Shown: piece by piece, positions 1 through 7,271 of the stretch
Layout: the number at the start of each line of letters is the position of its first letter
Position numbering within the stretch: the stretch's first letter is position 1
From: Aquisphaera giovannonii
Lineage (GTDB): Bacteria; Planctomycetota; Planctomycetia; Isosphaerales; Isosphaeraceae
Length of the DNA stretch: 64,000 nucleotides
Direction of reading: 5' to 3'
NCBI RefSeq assembly: GCF_008087625.1
Contig: NZ_CP042997.1
Coordinates: 8,804,001 to 8,868,000, forward strand
Notes under the pieces: model-generated
Told to the model about the DNA's origin: nothing
The model's input: the letters and a program-made list of their open reading frames with translations, nothing else
The model's database searches: none
Position numbers and translations under genes: made by a program

Positions 1-1
1 G

Positions 2-3000
2 GGGGCGCTGGCTCGCGGGCTGGAGGCGGTCTTCCGAGGCGCGGCCGGGTCGTCGGAGGGCGACCTGCTGCGGCGGTTCGTCGCGAGCGGCGACGAGGAG
101 GCGTTCGCGGCGATCGTCCGGCGGCACGGGCCGATGGTGCTGGGCGTCTGCCGGCGCATCCTGGGCGGCGGGGCCGACGCGGACGACGCCTTCCAGGCCA
201 CGTTCCTGGTGCTGCTCCGCCGGGCACGGTCGCTCCAGGGCACGGATGTGCTCGGCCCCTGGCTGCACGGCGTCGCCTGGCGCGTCGCCGCCCGGGCCCG
301 CGCCGGCAATGCCCGACGGCGGGCCGAGGAGTCGAAGGCCGCCCGGGACGAGGCCGCGGGATCGCCGCCGGTCTCGCCGGCCGAGGCCGCGGAGGTCCAG
401 GCGATCCTCGACGAGGAGATCGGCCGACTGCCGGAGAAGTACCGCGTGCCGGTCGTCCTCTGCTGCCTCGAGGGAATGTCGCGGGAGGCCGCCGCCGAAC
501 ACCTACGCTGGCGGCCGGGCGTCCTCCGCGGCCGCCTCCAGCGCGGGCGGGACCGGCTGAGAGACCGGCTGGTCCACCGCGGGCTGGCGCCGGCGGTCGC
601 GGCGACGGCCGTCGAAGTGATCGGCTCCCCCGCAGAGGCGGCCGTCTCCTGCGAGCTCCTCGCCGCGACAGTGGCCGCCGTCTCACGCGACCTGGCCGTC
701 GGCGCGGTGGCCTCGGCCGTGGCACCGACCGCGGCCGCCACGCTCGCCGGGGCGTTCCTCCGCGGACAGACCGTCGCCCGCGCCGCGGTCGCGGCGTGCG
801 TCCTGGTCGCTGCGGGCCTGGCGGTCGCCTCGTTCTCCGCCCTCGTGATGGCCGCAGGCCCCCGGGCCGATGAGGTGACGAGCGGGGCTGAGCCGCTACC
901 GCAGGACGCACCCGCCGAGAAGCCCCGCACCTTCGAGGTCAGGGTCGTCGGGCCCGGCGGCAAGGCGATCCCCGAGGCGACCGTGGAGTTCCAGACCACC
1001 CCTTCGCTGGGCGAGGAGTTGGTCCGCCGCGGGACCTTCGTCCCGCGAAACGGCTACGGCACGGAGATGAAGGCCGATGGCGACGGCGTGGTCCTCGTCG
1101 AGCTGCCGCGGGGCCTGAAAGGCCTTGAGGTGTTCGTGAAGAAGCGAGGTTATGGCCGGTACTTCGCGGGCTGGTCGGCGGAGGAGCACCAGGTCGCCAT
1201 CCCCGACCGCCTTACCGCGGACCTCGACCCGGCCTCGCCCCTCGGAGGTGTCGTCGTCGATCCCGAAGGGAGGCCCGTCGAGGGGGCCGTGGTGCGTTGC
1301 AACCTGAACTACAAGGGCGGGCCGGACCTCGCCAGGCGGCTGGGCTACCAGCAGACGACGAGGACCGACCGCGAGGGCCGATGGCGTGTGGACGACGTCC
1401 CGGATTCGGTCGCGGACCTGAGCGTGGACGTGAATCATCCGGGCTTCCGGCCGCTGCTCCGACTGATCCCGCGCGGCGAGTTCGGCCTGGCCGGGGGCCG
1501 CGAGCCGTCGGCCCGCCTCGCGCTGGATCGCGGGCTGACGATCACCGGCAGGATCAAGGACGAGGCCGGCAGGCCGATCGCCGGGGCGATCGTGCGAACG
1601 AAGTTCGTCAACGACCGCCGCGAGGCGCGGACGGCCAACGACGGCTCCTACCGACTCGAGGGCTGCGAGCCACGCATGGCGCGGGTTGTCGTACTGGCCA
1701 GGGGGCACGCCACCGACATGAAGGAGGTCCGCGTGGCCACCAACATGGGGCCAGTGGACTTCACCCTGAGGCCTGCCGTCGGGCTGAAACTGAAGATCCT
1801 GGACGCCGCAGGCAAGCCGATCCCGAGGACCCGGATCTTCTTCCAGCGCTGGCGAGGCGCATATCAGTACTTCGAATTCGACGGCGTGAACCAGTACGCC
1901 GATGCCAGCGGCGAATGGCGCTGGGACGAGGCGCCGCTCGACGAGTTCGCGGCGGACATCTGCCCGCCGGATGGGACGCAACTCCCCGAGCAGCCGATCC
2001 CGGCCCGGGACGCCGCGAAGGTCGTCACGTTCCGCCTCCCGCCGACCCTCGTCCTCACCGGACGGGTCGTGGATGCGGAGACGAAGCAGCCGATCCGGTC
2101 CTTCCGGGTCGTGCCCGGCGGCCGATGGGAAGCCAACAATCAACTGAGCTGGTCCGAGGGCGAGGCCTTCCCGGCCTCGGACGGCCGGTTCGAGTATCGG
2201 CCCTCGCGGCCCGAGTCGGTGACGCTCGTCCGCGTCGAGGCCGACGGCTACGCCAGCGTCGTCTCGCGCGACGTCCGGCGTGAGGAAGGGAGCGTGACGC
2301 TCCGCTTCGAGCTGTCCAGGGCCCGCGGCCTCGTCGGCAAGGTCCTGACTCCGAAGAACCAGGCCGCCGCAGGGGCGAGGATCGCGGTCGGCGTGGAGGG
2401 GAGCCAGATCAGCATCCGCAACGGCGCGTTCGACGAGCAGAGCACCTACTGCAAGCGGGCATCCGCCGACGACGTGGGCCGCTTCTCCCTGCCGGCCCAG
2501 GCGGGGGACTTCCAGCTCATCATCCTTCATCCCGAGGGCTTCGCCTGCATCAACTCGCCCGCGACGTGGGAGACGGTCCGCCTCATCCGCCTGGAGCCGT
2601 GGGCGCGGCTGGAGGGGACGTTCCGCATCGGCCCGAGGCCCGCGCCGGGCGTCCCTCTCGACCTGTACGTCCCCCCGGTCCGTCTCGCCGGCGCCATCAA
2701 GGGGGCGCCGAACGTCTTCTGGAGGCACCAGGCCGTCACCGGCCCCGACGGGCGCTTCGCTTTCGATCACGCCCTCCCGGGCCGGGGGACGGTCGGGCGC
2801 GAGATCACGCTGATGGCGGACGACGGCGCCGCCGAGGCTACCTCCTCGTGCAAGGTCGGCGTGGATCTCCCCGGCGGGAAGACGACGCACGTCGATCTCG
2901 GCGGGACTGGCCGGGCGATCGTCGGCCGGCTGGAACTCACCGCAGGCCCGGGAGAGAAGCCCCCCTGGAACTTCGCCGAGGTCGCAAGCACCCCGGTCCC

Positions 3001-3238
3001 GGAGGCAAGGGCGGACCTCCCGAGCCTCATGGCCACGGTGGCCATGGACGGTCGCTTCCGGATCGACGACGTCCCGCCCGGCCGCTACCGCCTCGTCGCC
3101 CGCTTCGGCCCCTACGAAGCCGTCCGCCGCCGGGGGCTCCAGGGCCTCTCGTGCGCCCGCACGATCGACGTCCCCGCGCCGGATGGCCGGCCGGTGAACG
3201 AAGTGGACCTGGGCGTGATGAAGATGGAGAAGCGATGA
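2..3238 (+). CDS. ECF sigma factor fused to membrane-anchored carboxypeptidase-regulatory-like tail (5' partial)
   Basis: The reading frame is already open at base 2 and encodes a typical sigma region 2 start (LLRRFVASGDEEAFAAIV) upstream of the first ATG at 134, so that ATG is internal and the true start lies before the window. Sigma region 2 (DADDAFQATFLVLLRRA) and region 4 (LPEKYRVPVVLCCLEGMS, then a helix-turn-helix) are followed by a hydrophobic segment near bases 780-870. After it comes a roughly 780-residue tail with at least five carboxypeptidase-regulatory-like beta units, each with a G-x-V/I-x-D-x-x-G-x-P-I/V-x-G-A pattern. Planctomycetes are known for such sigma fusions. The layout suggests a cytoplasmic sigma domain tethered to the membrane with a tail on the other side, perhaps a sensor that controls its own sigma part. 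The target regulon is not visible. Confidence 0.9.
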   Translation, partial: GALARGLEAVFRGAAGSSEGDLLRRFVASGDEEAFAAIVRRHGPMVLGVCRRILGGGADADDAFQATFLVLLRRARSLQGTDVLGPWLHGVAWRVAARARAGNARRRAEESKAARDEAAGSPPVSPAEAAEVQAILDEEIGRLPEKYRVPVVLCCLEGMSREAAAEHLRWRPGVLRGRLQRGRDRLRDRLVHRGLAPAVAATAVEVIGSPAEAAVSCELLAATVAAVSRDLAVGAVASAVAPTAAATLAGAFLRGQTVARAAVAACVLVAAGLAVASFSALVMAAGPRADEVTSGAEPLPQDAPAEKPRTFEVRVVGPGGKAIPEATVEFQTTPSLGEELVRRGTFVPRNGYGTEMKADGDGVVLVELPRGLKGLEVFVKKRGYGRYFAGWSAEEHQVAIPDRLTADLDPASPLGGVVVDPEGRPVEGAVVRCNLNYKGGPDLARRLGYQQTTRTDREGRWRVDDVPDSVADLSVDVNHPGFRPLLRLIPRGEFGLAGGREPSARLALDRGLTITGRIKDEAGRPIAGAIVRTKFVNDRREARTANDGSYRLEGCEPRMARVVVLARGHATDMKEVRVATNMGPVDFTLRPAVGLKLKILDAAGKPIPRTRIFFQRWRGAYQYFEFDGVNQYADASGEWRWDEAPLDEFAADICPPDGTQLPEQPIPARDAAKVVTFRLPPTLVLTGRVVDAETKQPIRSFRVVPGGRWEANNQLSWSEGEAFPASDGRFEYRPSRPESVTLVRVEADGYASVVSRDVRREEGSVTLRFELSRARGLVGKVLTPKNQAAAGARIAVGVEGSQISIRNGAFDEQSTYCKRASADDVGRFSLPAQAGDFQLIILHPEGFACINSPATWETVRLIRLEPWARLEGTFRIGPRPAPGVPLDLYVPPVRLAGAIKGAPNVFWRHQAVTGPDGRFAFDHALPGRGTVGREITLMADDGAAEATSSCKVGVDLPGGKTTHVDLGGTGRAIVGRLELTAGPGEKPPWNFAEVASTPVPEARADLPSLMATVAMDGRFRIDDVPPGRYRLVARFGPYEAVRRRGLQGLSCARTIDVPAPDGRPVNEVDLGVMKMEKR

Positions 3239-3259
3239 GGCCGGACGAAGACGGGGCGA

Positions 3260-3763
3260 TCAGCCGAGTAGCCTCTGGACGGTTGCCATGGGAAGGAAGA
3301 GGTGACGAACGTTATCCAGAAGCGGCGTGAAGCCGAACTTGCGGTAGAAGCTCACGGCGGCGTCATCGAGGGCGTCGACGACGATGGCATGGATCCCCAG
3401 GCTTCTTGCGAGATCAGACGAGCGTTGCATGGCATCGAGGAGGAGGCCTTCTCCCACACGCTTTCCCTGAACAGACCGATCGACGGCCAGTCGGGCCAGG
3501 AGCACGGCCGGGACCGGGTGCTTGGGAAGCTTACGCGAGGCGGCCGGTGGCAGGTCTTCGTAATGGATCGAGCCCGCCGCCAGGGTGTAATAGCCCAGCA
3601 CCCGCTTCTCGCCCGGTGCGACGGCAACGAACGTCTTACCCAGCCTTCGAGACTCATATTGGCCGGCACGAAGCCTCAGAAAGTCGTCGAGGATGGGTCG
3701 TCCGCACGAGAAGCTCGACTTATCGTGATCCCCGGCGAGCGTTTCGATGATCCAGTCAGCCAC
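3260..3763 (-). CDS. GNAT acetyltransferase, TacT-like toxin
   Basis: This is a 167-residue GNAT protein of the toxin subgroup. The signature is SFSCGRPILDDFL near residue 17, then GYYTLAAGSI near 57, the run HPVPAVLLARLAVD before the acetyl-CoA loop QGKRVGEG (residues 99-106), and SFYRKFGF with the likely catalytic Tyr140. Characterised TacT-type members acetylate the amino group of charged tRNAs and block translation. Here that substrate is inferred from family only. The gene overlaps the preceding small gene by 8 bases (3756-3763), the usual antitoxin-toxin arrangement, so the two are probably translated together. The length is normal and the frame is intact. Confidence 0.88.
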   Translation of the reverse strand: MADWIIETLAGDHDKSSFSCGRPILDDFLRLRAGQYESRRLGKTFVAVAPGEKRVLGYYTLAAGSIHYEDLPPAASRKLPKHPVPAVLLARLAVDRSVQGKRVGEGLLLDAMQRSSDLARSLGIHAIVVDALDDAAVSFYRKFGFTPLLDNVRHLFLPMATVQRLLG

Positions 3764-4034
3764 GGCGGGCCTTGTGGCGGGCCGCCGCCTTCACGAGCGC
3801 CGGAGTCGGATCGGGTGGATTGGCGAGCAGTTCCAGGAAGCGATCTCGGTCTCGATCTGAGAGCGTGATCGTCGCCTCCTCGGCGAATGGGAGCTCATCC
3901 TCCGCCACGACCCGAGCCCGGCGGATCCGAACCTCCGTCTCGCTCACCCGCTCCACGATGACCGTGGCATTGGCGAAGGACTTGGGCAGCACGACGCGAG
4001 CCTTGGCATCGGTCGTGCGCGTCTCTGTATCCAT
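3756..4034 (-). CDS. Antitoxin of the GNAT toxin, AbrB-like N-terminus with DUF1778-like tail
   Basis: The protein has 92 residues when started at the ATG at 4034, which has GGAGAGG 4-10 bases upstream; a longer open frame to 4121 lacks a ribosome site and starts with an unrelated stretch. The N-terminal half (KARVVLPKSFANATVIVE, then RIRRARV) looks like a swapped-hairpin AbrB/MazE DNA-binding fold. The C-terminal tail (LSDRDRDRFLELLANPPDPT) matches the toxin-embracing tail of DUF1778 antitoxins, which normally carry a ribbon-helix-helix instead. It presumably represses its own promoter in the 139-base gap to the divergent sigma gene and neutralises the GNAT toxin. The hybrid layout is my reading of motifs. 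Confidence 0.8.
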   Translation of the reverse strand: MDTETRTTDAKARVVLPKSFANATVIVERVSETEVRIRRARVVAEDELPFAEEATITLSDRDRDRFLELLANPPDPTPALVKAAARHKARRG

Positions 4035-4173
4035 GACACCTCTCCTGCTTTTCGGTGATTGTAGCGTTGTGGAAAGTGAGGACAAGTGGGAGGAGTCCAC
4101 CTTCGTTGAGCTCCACCCCATTTCCTCTCCGTTCTTCTGGACAATTCACGCGCCCGCGTCACCAGTATGTGTC

Positions 4174-4701
4174 ATGAGCGACCAACCGACCAACGAGGAG
4201 CTGGTCCGGCGGGCCAGGGGCGGCGACATCGCGGCCTTCGGCTCGCTGTACGACCGGACGGTCCGGCTGGTCCGCTCGGTGGCGGCGGACGCCGGACGGG
4301 ACGCGGCGGAGGACGTGACGCACGAGACGTTCCTGCGGGCCTTCCGGACGCTGGGCTCGCTCCGCGACCCGGCCCGCTTCGCCCCCTGGCTCGTCGGCAT
4401 CGCCCGGCTGGTGGTCCTCGAGCAGCGGAGGGTCAGGCGGTTCGAGCCGTTGCCCGAGCGGGGCCCGCAGACGGCCGAGGCAGACGCGCAGGCGGACGAC
4501 GATGCGGAGGAACTGCTCCGCCTCGTCGCCAGGCTGCCGGAGGAGGAACGCCTCGCCGTCCGGTTCTTCTTCCTCAATCAACGGAGCATCGAGGAGACCG
4601 CACGCCTGCTCAACCGATCACGCTCCGGCACCTACGCCGTCCTCCAACGGGCGAAGGGCCGGCTGGCGCGATGGCTGGAGGAATGTGGGGTGAGCCGATG
4701 A
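4174..4701 (+). CDS. ECF-type RNA polymerase sigma factor
   Basis: This 175-residue sigma-70 family protein contains region 2 (DAAEDVTHETFLRAFRTLGS, then FAPWLVGIAR) and region 4 (LPEEERLAVRFFFLNQRSIE and the helix-turn-helix ETARLLNRSRSGTYAVLQRA). The start at 4174 was chosen because the conserved N-terminus (SDQPTNEELVRRARGGDIAA) begins there; the frame is open further upstream but that part is unlike the family and runs into the divergent toxin locus. No good ribosome site precedes it. Its stop overlaps the start of the next gene (ATGA), so the next gene is very likely its cognate membrane regulator. Confidence 0.92.
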   Translation: MSDQPTNEELVRRARGGDIAAFGSLYDRTVRLVRSVAADAGRDAAEDVTHETFLRAFRTLGSLRDPARFAPWLVGIARLVVLEQRRVRRFEPLPERGPQTAEADAQADDDAEELLRLVARLPEEERLAVRFFFLNQRSIEETARLLNRSRSGTYAVLQRAKGRLARWLEECGVSR

Positions 4702-5948
4702 GCGACCTCAACGACGAACAGCTCGATCGCCTCGAATCCGCGCACGCGGGCTTCACGCGGGCGGACGGAGCCGCACGGGCGCGGCTCCTTGCGGCATTGG
4801 CGGCGGACGTCCCGCCGGCCATAACCATCCGCAAGTCGAGGATCGAAATCATGAGACGCTACGCCCGCGGCGGCGCGATCGCCGCCGCCCTTCTCGTCGC
4901 CGCGACCTTCGCCTGGCAACTGGCCCGCCCCGCGCCCGTCTTCGCCCGGGTCGCCGGCGCCATGTCGCGGGCGCAGGGATTCCGATGCGACATGATCTAC
5001 GTCTCCCGGGGTTACAACGACACCGAGAAGGCCGAGTTCATCTCCGATGTCTTCTGGATCCCCTCGGGCGCCGAGCGGATGGATCACGTCCAGGACGGCA
5101 AGCTCGACGAGAGCCTCATCTACCGGCGCAGCCAGGACGGCCTGAGCATCGCACACGGCAGCAAGCAGTACCGCATCGTCCCGAAGTCGTCCGCGCGGGA
5201 GTACTCCGTCGGCCTCTTCGGCAACCTCGGCGCATACCGCGGGAAGACCGAGCCGATTCTCGGGTCCAGGGAGATCCGCGGCGTGAAGGCCGAGGGCTTC
5301 ACCGTCCCCTGGTCCACCGTCGTCGGCGACGACACCCACTCGAACGCGAACATCCAGGTCTGGATCGACCCGACGACGGCGCTGCCCGTCCGCGTCGACC
5401 TCGTCGGCCTCGCTCCCCCTCCCCACAGCGACCTCGTCATTCGGCTGGAGAACTTCCGCTGGGGCCCGCAGGACCCCGCACTCTTCGACACGACGCCGCC
5501 GGCCGGCTACGCGAAGATGCCGACCGTCAACACCAAGGCCGACGAGATCACCCAGTACGTGAAGGACGGCCTGTCCATCTTCGCCAAGTACAATCAGGGC
5601 AGGTATCCCGCGGTGACGTACGTCTACGGCGACGATCAGGGCGAGGCCCTTCGCTCGCTGATGAAGATGCCCCGCGACGCCATGGGCTGGGCCAAGAACG
5701 ACGATCCGGCATGGCGCAAGACGAAGGAGGGCGAATTCGCCTACGGGTCGTATTGCCTCTCCTGGATCAACGTCATCCAGCGCGACCTCCCCGAGGGCGT
5801 GTACAACGGCAAGTCCGTCACCCCGAAGGACGTCGGCAAGGTCCTCGTCCGCTGGCAGCTCGACGACGGCGATTACCGAGTGATCTTCGGCGACCTCTCC
5901 TCCGCCACCATCCCCCCGGACCGGCTCCGGGAGATCGAGGGCCGATGA
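4698..5948 (+). CDS. Membrane protein encoded with the ECF sigma factor, putative anti-sigma factor with LolA/RseB-like outer domain
   Basis: The product has 416 residues and starts with ATG overlapping the sigma stop. Residues 1-55 are cytoplasmic and charged, 57-75 form one transmembrane segment (IAAALLVAATFAWQLA), and the rest is predicted outside the membrane. The outer part has the look of a LolA/RseB-type beta sheet: an early FRCDMIYVSRG strand, then GSREIRGVKAEGFTVP, VWIDPTTALPVRVDLV and FDTTPPAGY. Such proteins often sense envelope state and release the sigma factor. No zinc anti-sigma motif (HxxxCxxC) is present, so the anti-sigma role rests on translational coupling and topology, not on a catalytic or binding motif. 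Confidence 0.7.
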   Translation: MSDLNDEQLDRLESAHAGFTRADGAARARLLAALAADVPPAITIRKSRIEIMRRYARGGAIAAALLVAATFAWQLARPAPVFARVAGAMSRAQGFRCDMIYVSRGYNDTEKAEFISDVFWIPSGAERMDHVQDGKLDESLIYRRSQDGLSIAHGSKQYRIVPKSSAREYSVGLFGNLGAYRGKTEPILGSREIRGVKAEGFTVPWSTVVGDDTHSNANIQVWIDPTTALPVRVDLVGLAPPPHSDLVIRLENFRWGPQDPALFDTTPPAGYAKMPTVNTKADEITQYVKDGLSIFAKYNQGRYPAVTYVYGDDQGEALRSLMKMPRDAMGWAKNDDPAWRKTKEGEFAYGSYCLSWINVIQRDLPEGVYNGKSVTPKDVGKVLVRWQLDDGDYRVIFGDLSSATIPPDRLREIEGR

Positions 5949-6043
5949 TGCGACCTTGGATCCCCGGTGCAGCCGCGCCGGGGTTTGCCGGGCCCCGACG
6001 AGCCGTCGTTGCCCCGATGGACGTCTCACGCGCCGTGCCGCTT

Positions 6044-6182
6044 CTACCACGGATGACACGGATAACACGGATGAAGACCTACAGAACAACAGCATTATGC
6101 AATCCACTTATTATATTTGTATAATTTCCCAATTATTTTGGATTTTGCTTTATATCCGTGTTATCCGTGCCATCCGTGGTAG
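6044..6182. repeat. Inverted-repeat element of the CCACGGATGACACGGAT type
   Basis: Two 29-base arms (6044-6072 and 6154-6182) are inverted copies with one mismatch; the arms are themselves built of tandem CACGGAT units. They enclose an AT-rich centre (about 6085-6150) very unlike the GC-rich surroundings. A sister element with 31-base perfect arms lies at 24035-24125. The transcript would fold into a long hairpin. No coding capacity is seen inside. The element sits between the membrane regulator gene and a peptidase remnant. Confidence 0.85.
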
Positions 6183-6269
6183 TAAGTCTGCCAGTCAGCC
6201 CTGCCGATGATCCTGTCCCGAACGCGGATCATGCCGGCCCAGGATCCTCCGCTCCAGGGCCGCGAGGCC

Positions 6270-6499
6270 TGCGCCCGCGTCGAGACGGCAACCTTACGAC
6301 CGACGACTTCCGCCCGGCCATGGAGTGGGCATCCGGGCTGAAGCTCGACGTCTTCTTCCACCAGTGGCTCACCCGCGGCGGCTTCCCCCGCATCGTCGGG
6401 GGCTGGACCTATCATCCGACCGCCCGCGTCGTGACGGTTACGCTGGCGATGGCGTCACGCGGTCCACGGCGCATTCAGGGAGCCATGATGGCAGTCTGA
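6270..6499 (+). pseudogene. C-terminal remnant of an M1-family aminopeptidase
   Basis: The frame encodes RDGNLTTDDFRPAMEWASGL, then KLDVFFHQWLTRGGFPRIVG and GWTYHPTARVVTVTLA. This is the characteristic C-terminal segment of M1 (gluzincin) aminopeptidases, where a helix ends in ASG, followed by FF-x-QWL-x-R-G-G-x-P and a beta sandwich. Nothing upstream encodes the catalytic HExxH domain; instead the inverted-repeat element lies about 90 bases before it. It is a fragment left after deletion or rearrangement, and ends in a frame unlike the family. Confidence 0.7.
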
Positions 6500-6533
6500 A
6501 CCGGGCGGATACGTCTCCCCACGGCCTCGCTCG

Positions 6534-6940
6534 TCAAGGTGGCGCCCAGAGTCGGAAATCGACGTGCCCGGCCGCGTAATGCAAATCCCTATCCGTGGCG
6601 AGCAGGACCGGATCATGCCGACGGCAGGGTTGGATCAGCAGGGCGTCGATCGTCCCGACCTGGCCCCCGCGGCGGCGACACGAGTTGCGGATCTCGGCGG
6701 CCTCGATGTGGTCCTCCCGGTCGGGCTGGAGGAAGGCGAGGGCGCTCAGCCGCTCCAGCAGCGGGGTGCGGCCCTTCGGCCCGGCGAAGCCCTGCAATAA
6801 CTCTTGGAGGACCAGCCCGGTCATGAAGACGTGACCGCCCCACAGGAGGGCCTCCTTCAGGGCATTGACCCTTCGGCGTGCCCGTCCGCATCGCGACGAA
6901 AGGCCAGGGACCAGACGCTCGTATCGACGAGCAGGCTCAT
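6534..6940 (-). pseudogene. vapC: Frameshifted VapC-type PIN-domain toxin
   Basis: Starting at ATG 6940 the frame gives MSLLVDTSVWSLAFRRDA, the normal PIN-domain start with its first acidic residue, then stops near 6858. In another frame the protein continues as NALKEALLWGGHVFMTGLVL, then QELLQGF, IEAAEIRNSCRRRG, GTIDALLIQ and LLATDRDLHYAA, the remaining acidic motifs of the fold. The net shift between the halves is -1 (or +2), near 6865-6880. The start codon overlaps the vapB stop (ATGA), so the original operon order is kept. The toxin is inactive unless the shift is a sequencing error. Confidence 0.8.
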
Positions 6941-7140
6941 GACTTTCGAGCCCGCTCCGCCTCGTAGTCGAAGGACGCGTCCCTTTCGAGCTGGCCGAAC
7001 AGATCCGCGACCCGCCGCTGCTCCCTGCGCGCGATGAATTCCTGGAGGGTTCGCGTCACCGCGGCCTTCTTCGTCGGCTCCCCGCTGAGACGGAACGCCC
7101 GCTCGAGGAGTTCCGCGTCGAGCGCGAGATTGGCTGCCAC
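6937..7140 (-). CDS. vapB: VapB-type antitoxin
   Basis: This 67-residue protein has a GTG start at 7140 preceded by AGGAGG seven bases away (the frame is open further upstream but has no ribosome site there). It begins VAANLALDAELLERAFRLSG, followed by EPTKKAAVTRTLQEFIARRE, the VapB form of a short DNA-binding antitoxin with a TKKAAV hinge, and ends in an acidic/aromatic tail (LERDASFDYEAERARKS) that would wrap the PIN toxin. It is intact although its toxin vapC is frameshifted. An ISKra4-type transposase ends about 130 bases upstream and may have disturbed the original promoter. Confidence 0.82.
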   Translation of the reverse strand: MAANLALDAELLERAFRLSGEPTKKAAVTRTLQEFIARREQRRVADLFGQLERDASFDYEAERARKS

Positions 7141-7271
7141 GTGAAGCACCTCCTCATTGCGTCTACACAACGCGATGCGGAGTTGCGATCGCTCGTCCTC
7201 CCGCAGGTCCCACGCGTCAAGGCCATGCGGCGCACTCGCATTTCCGCCGAGCCTCCGCACCTGGGTGCACG

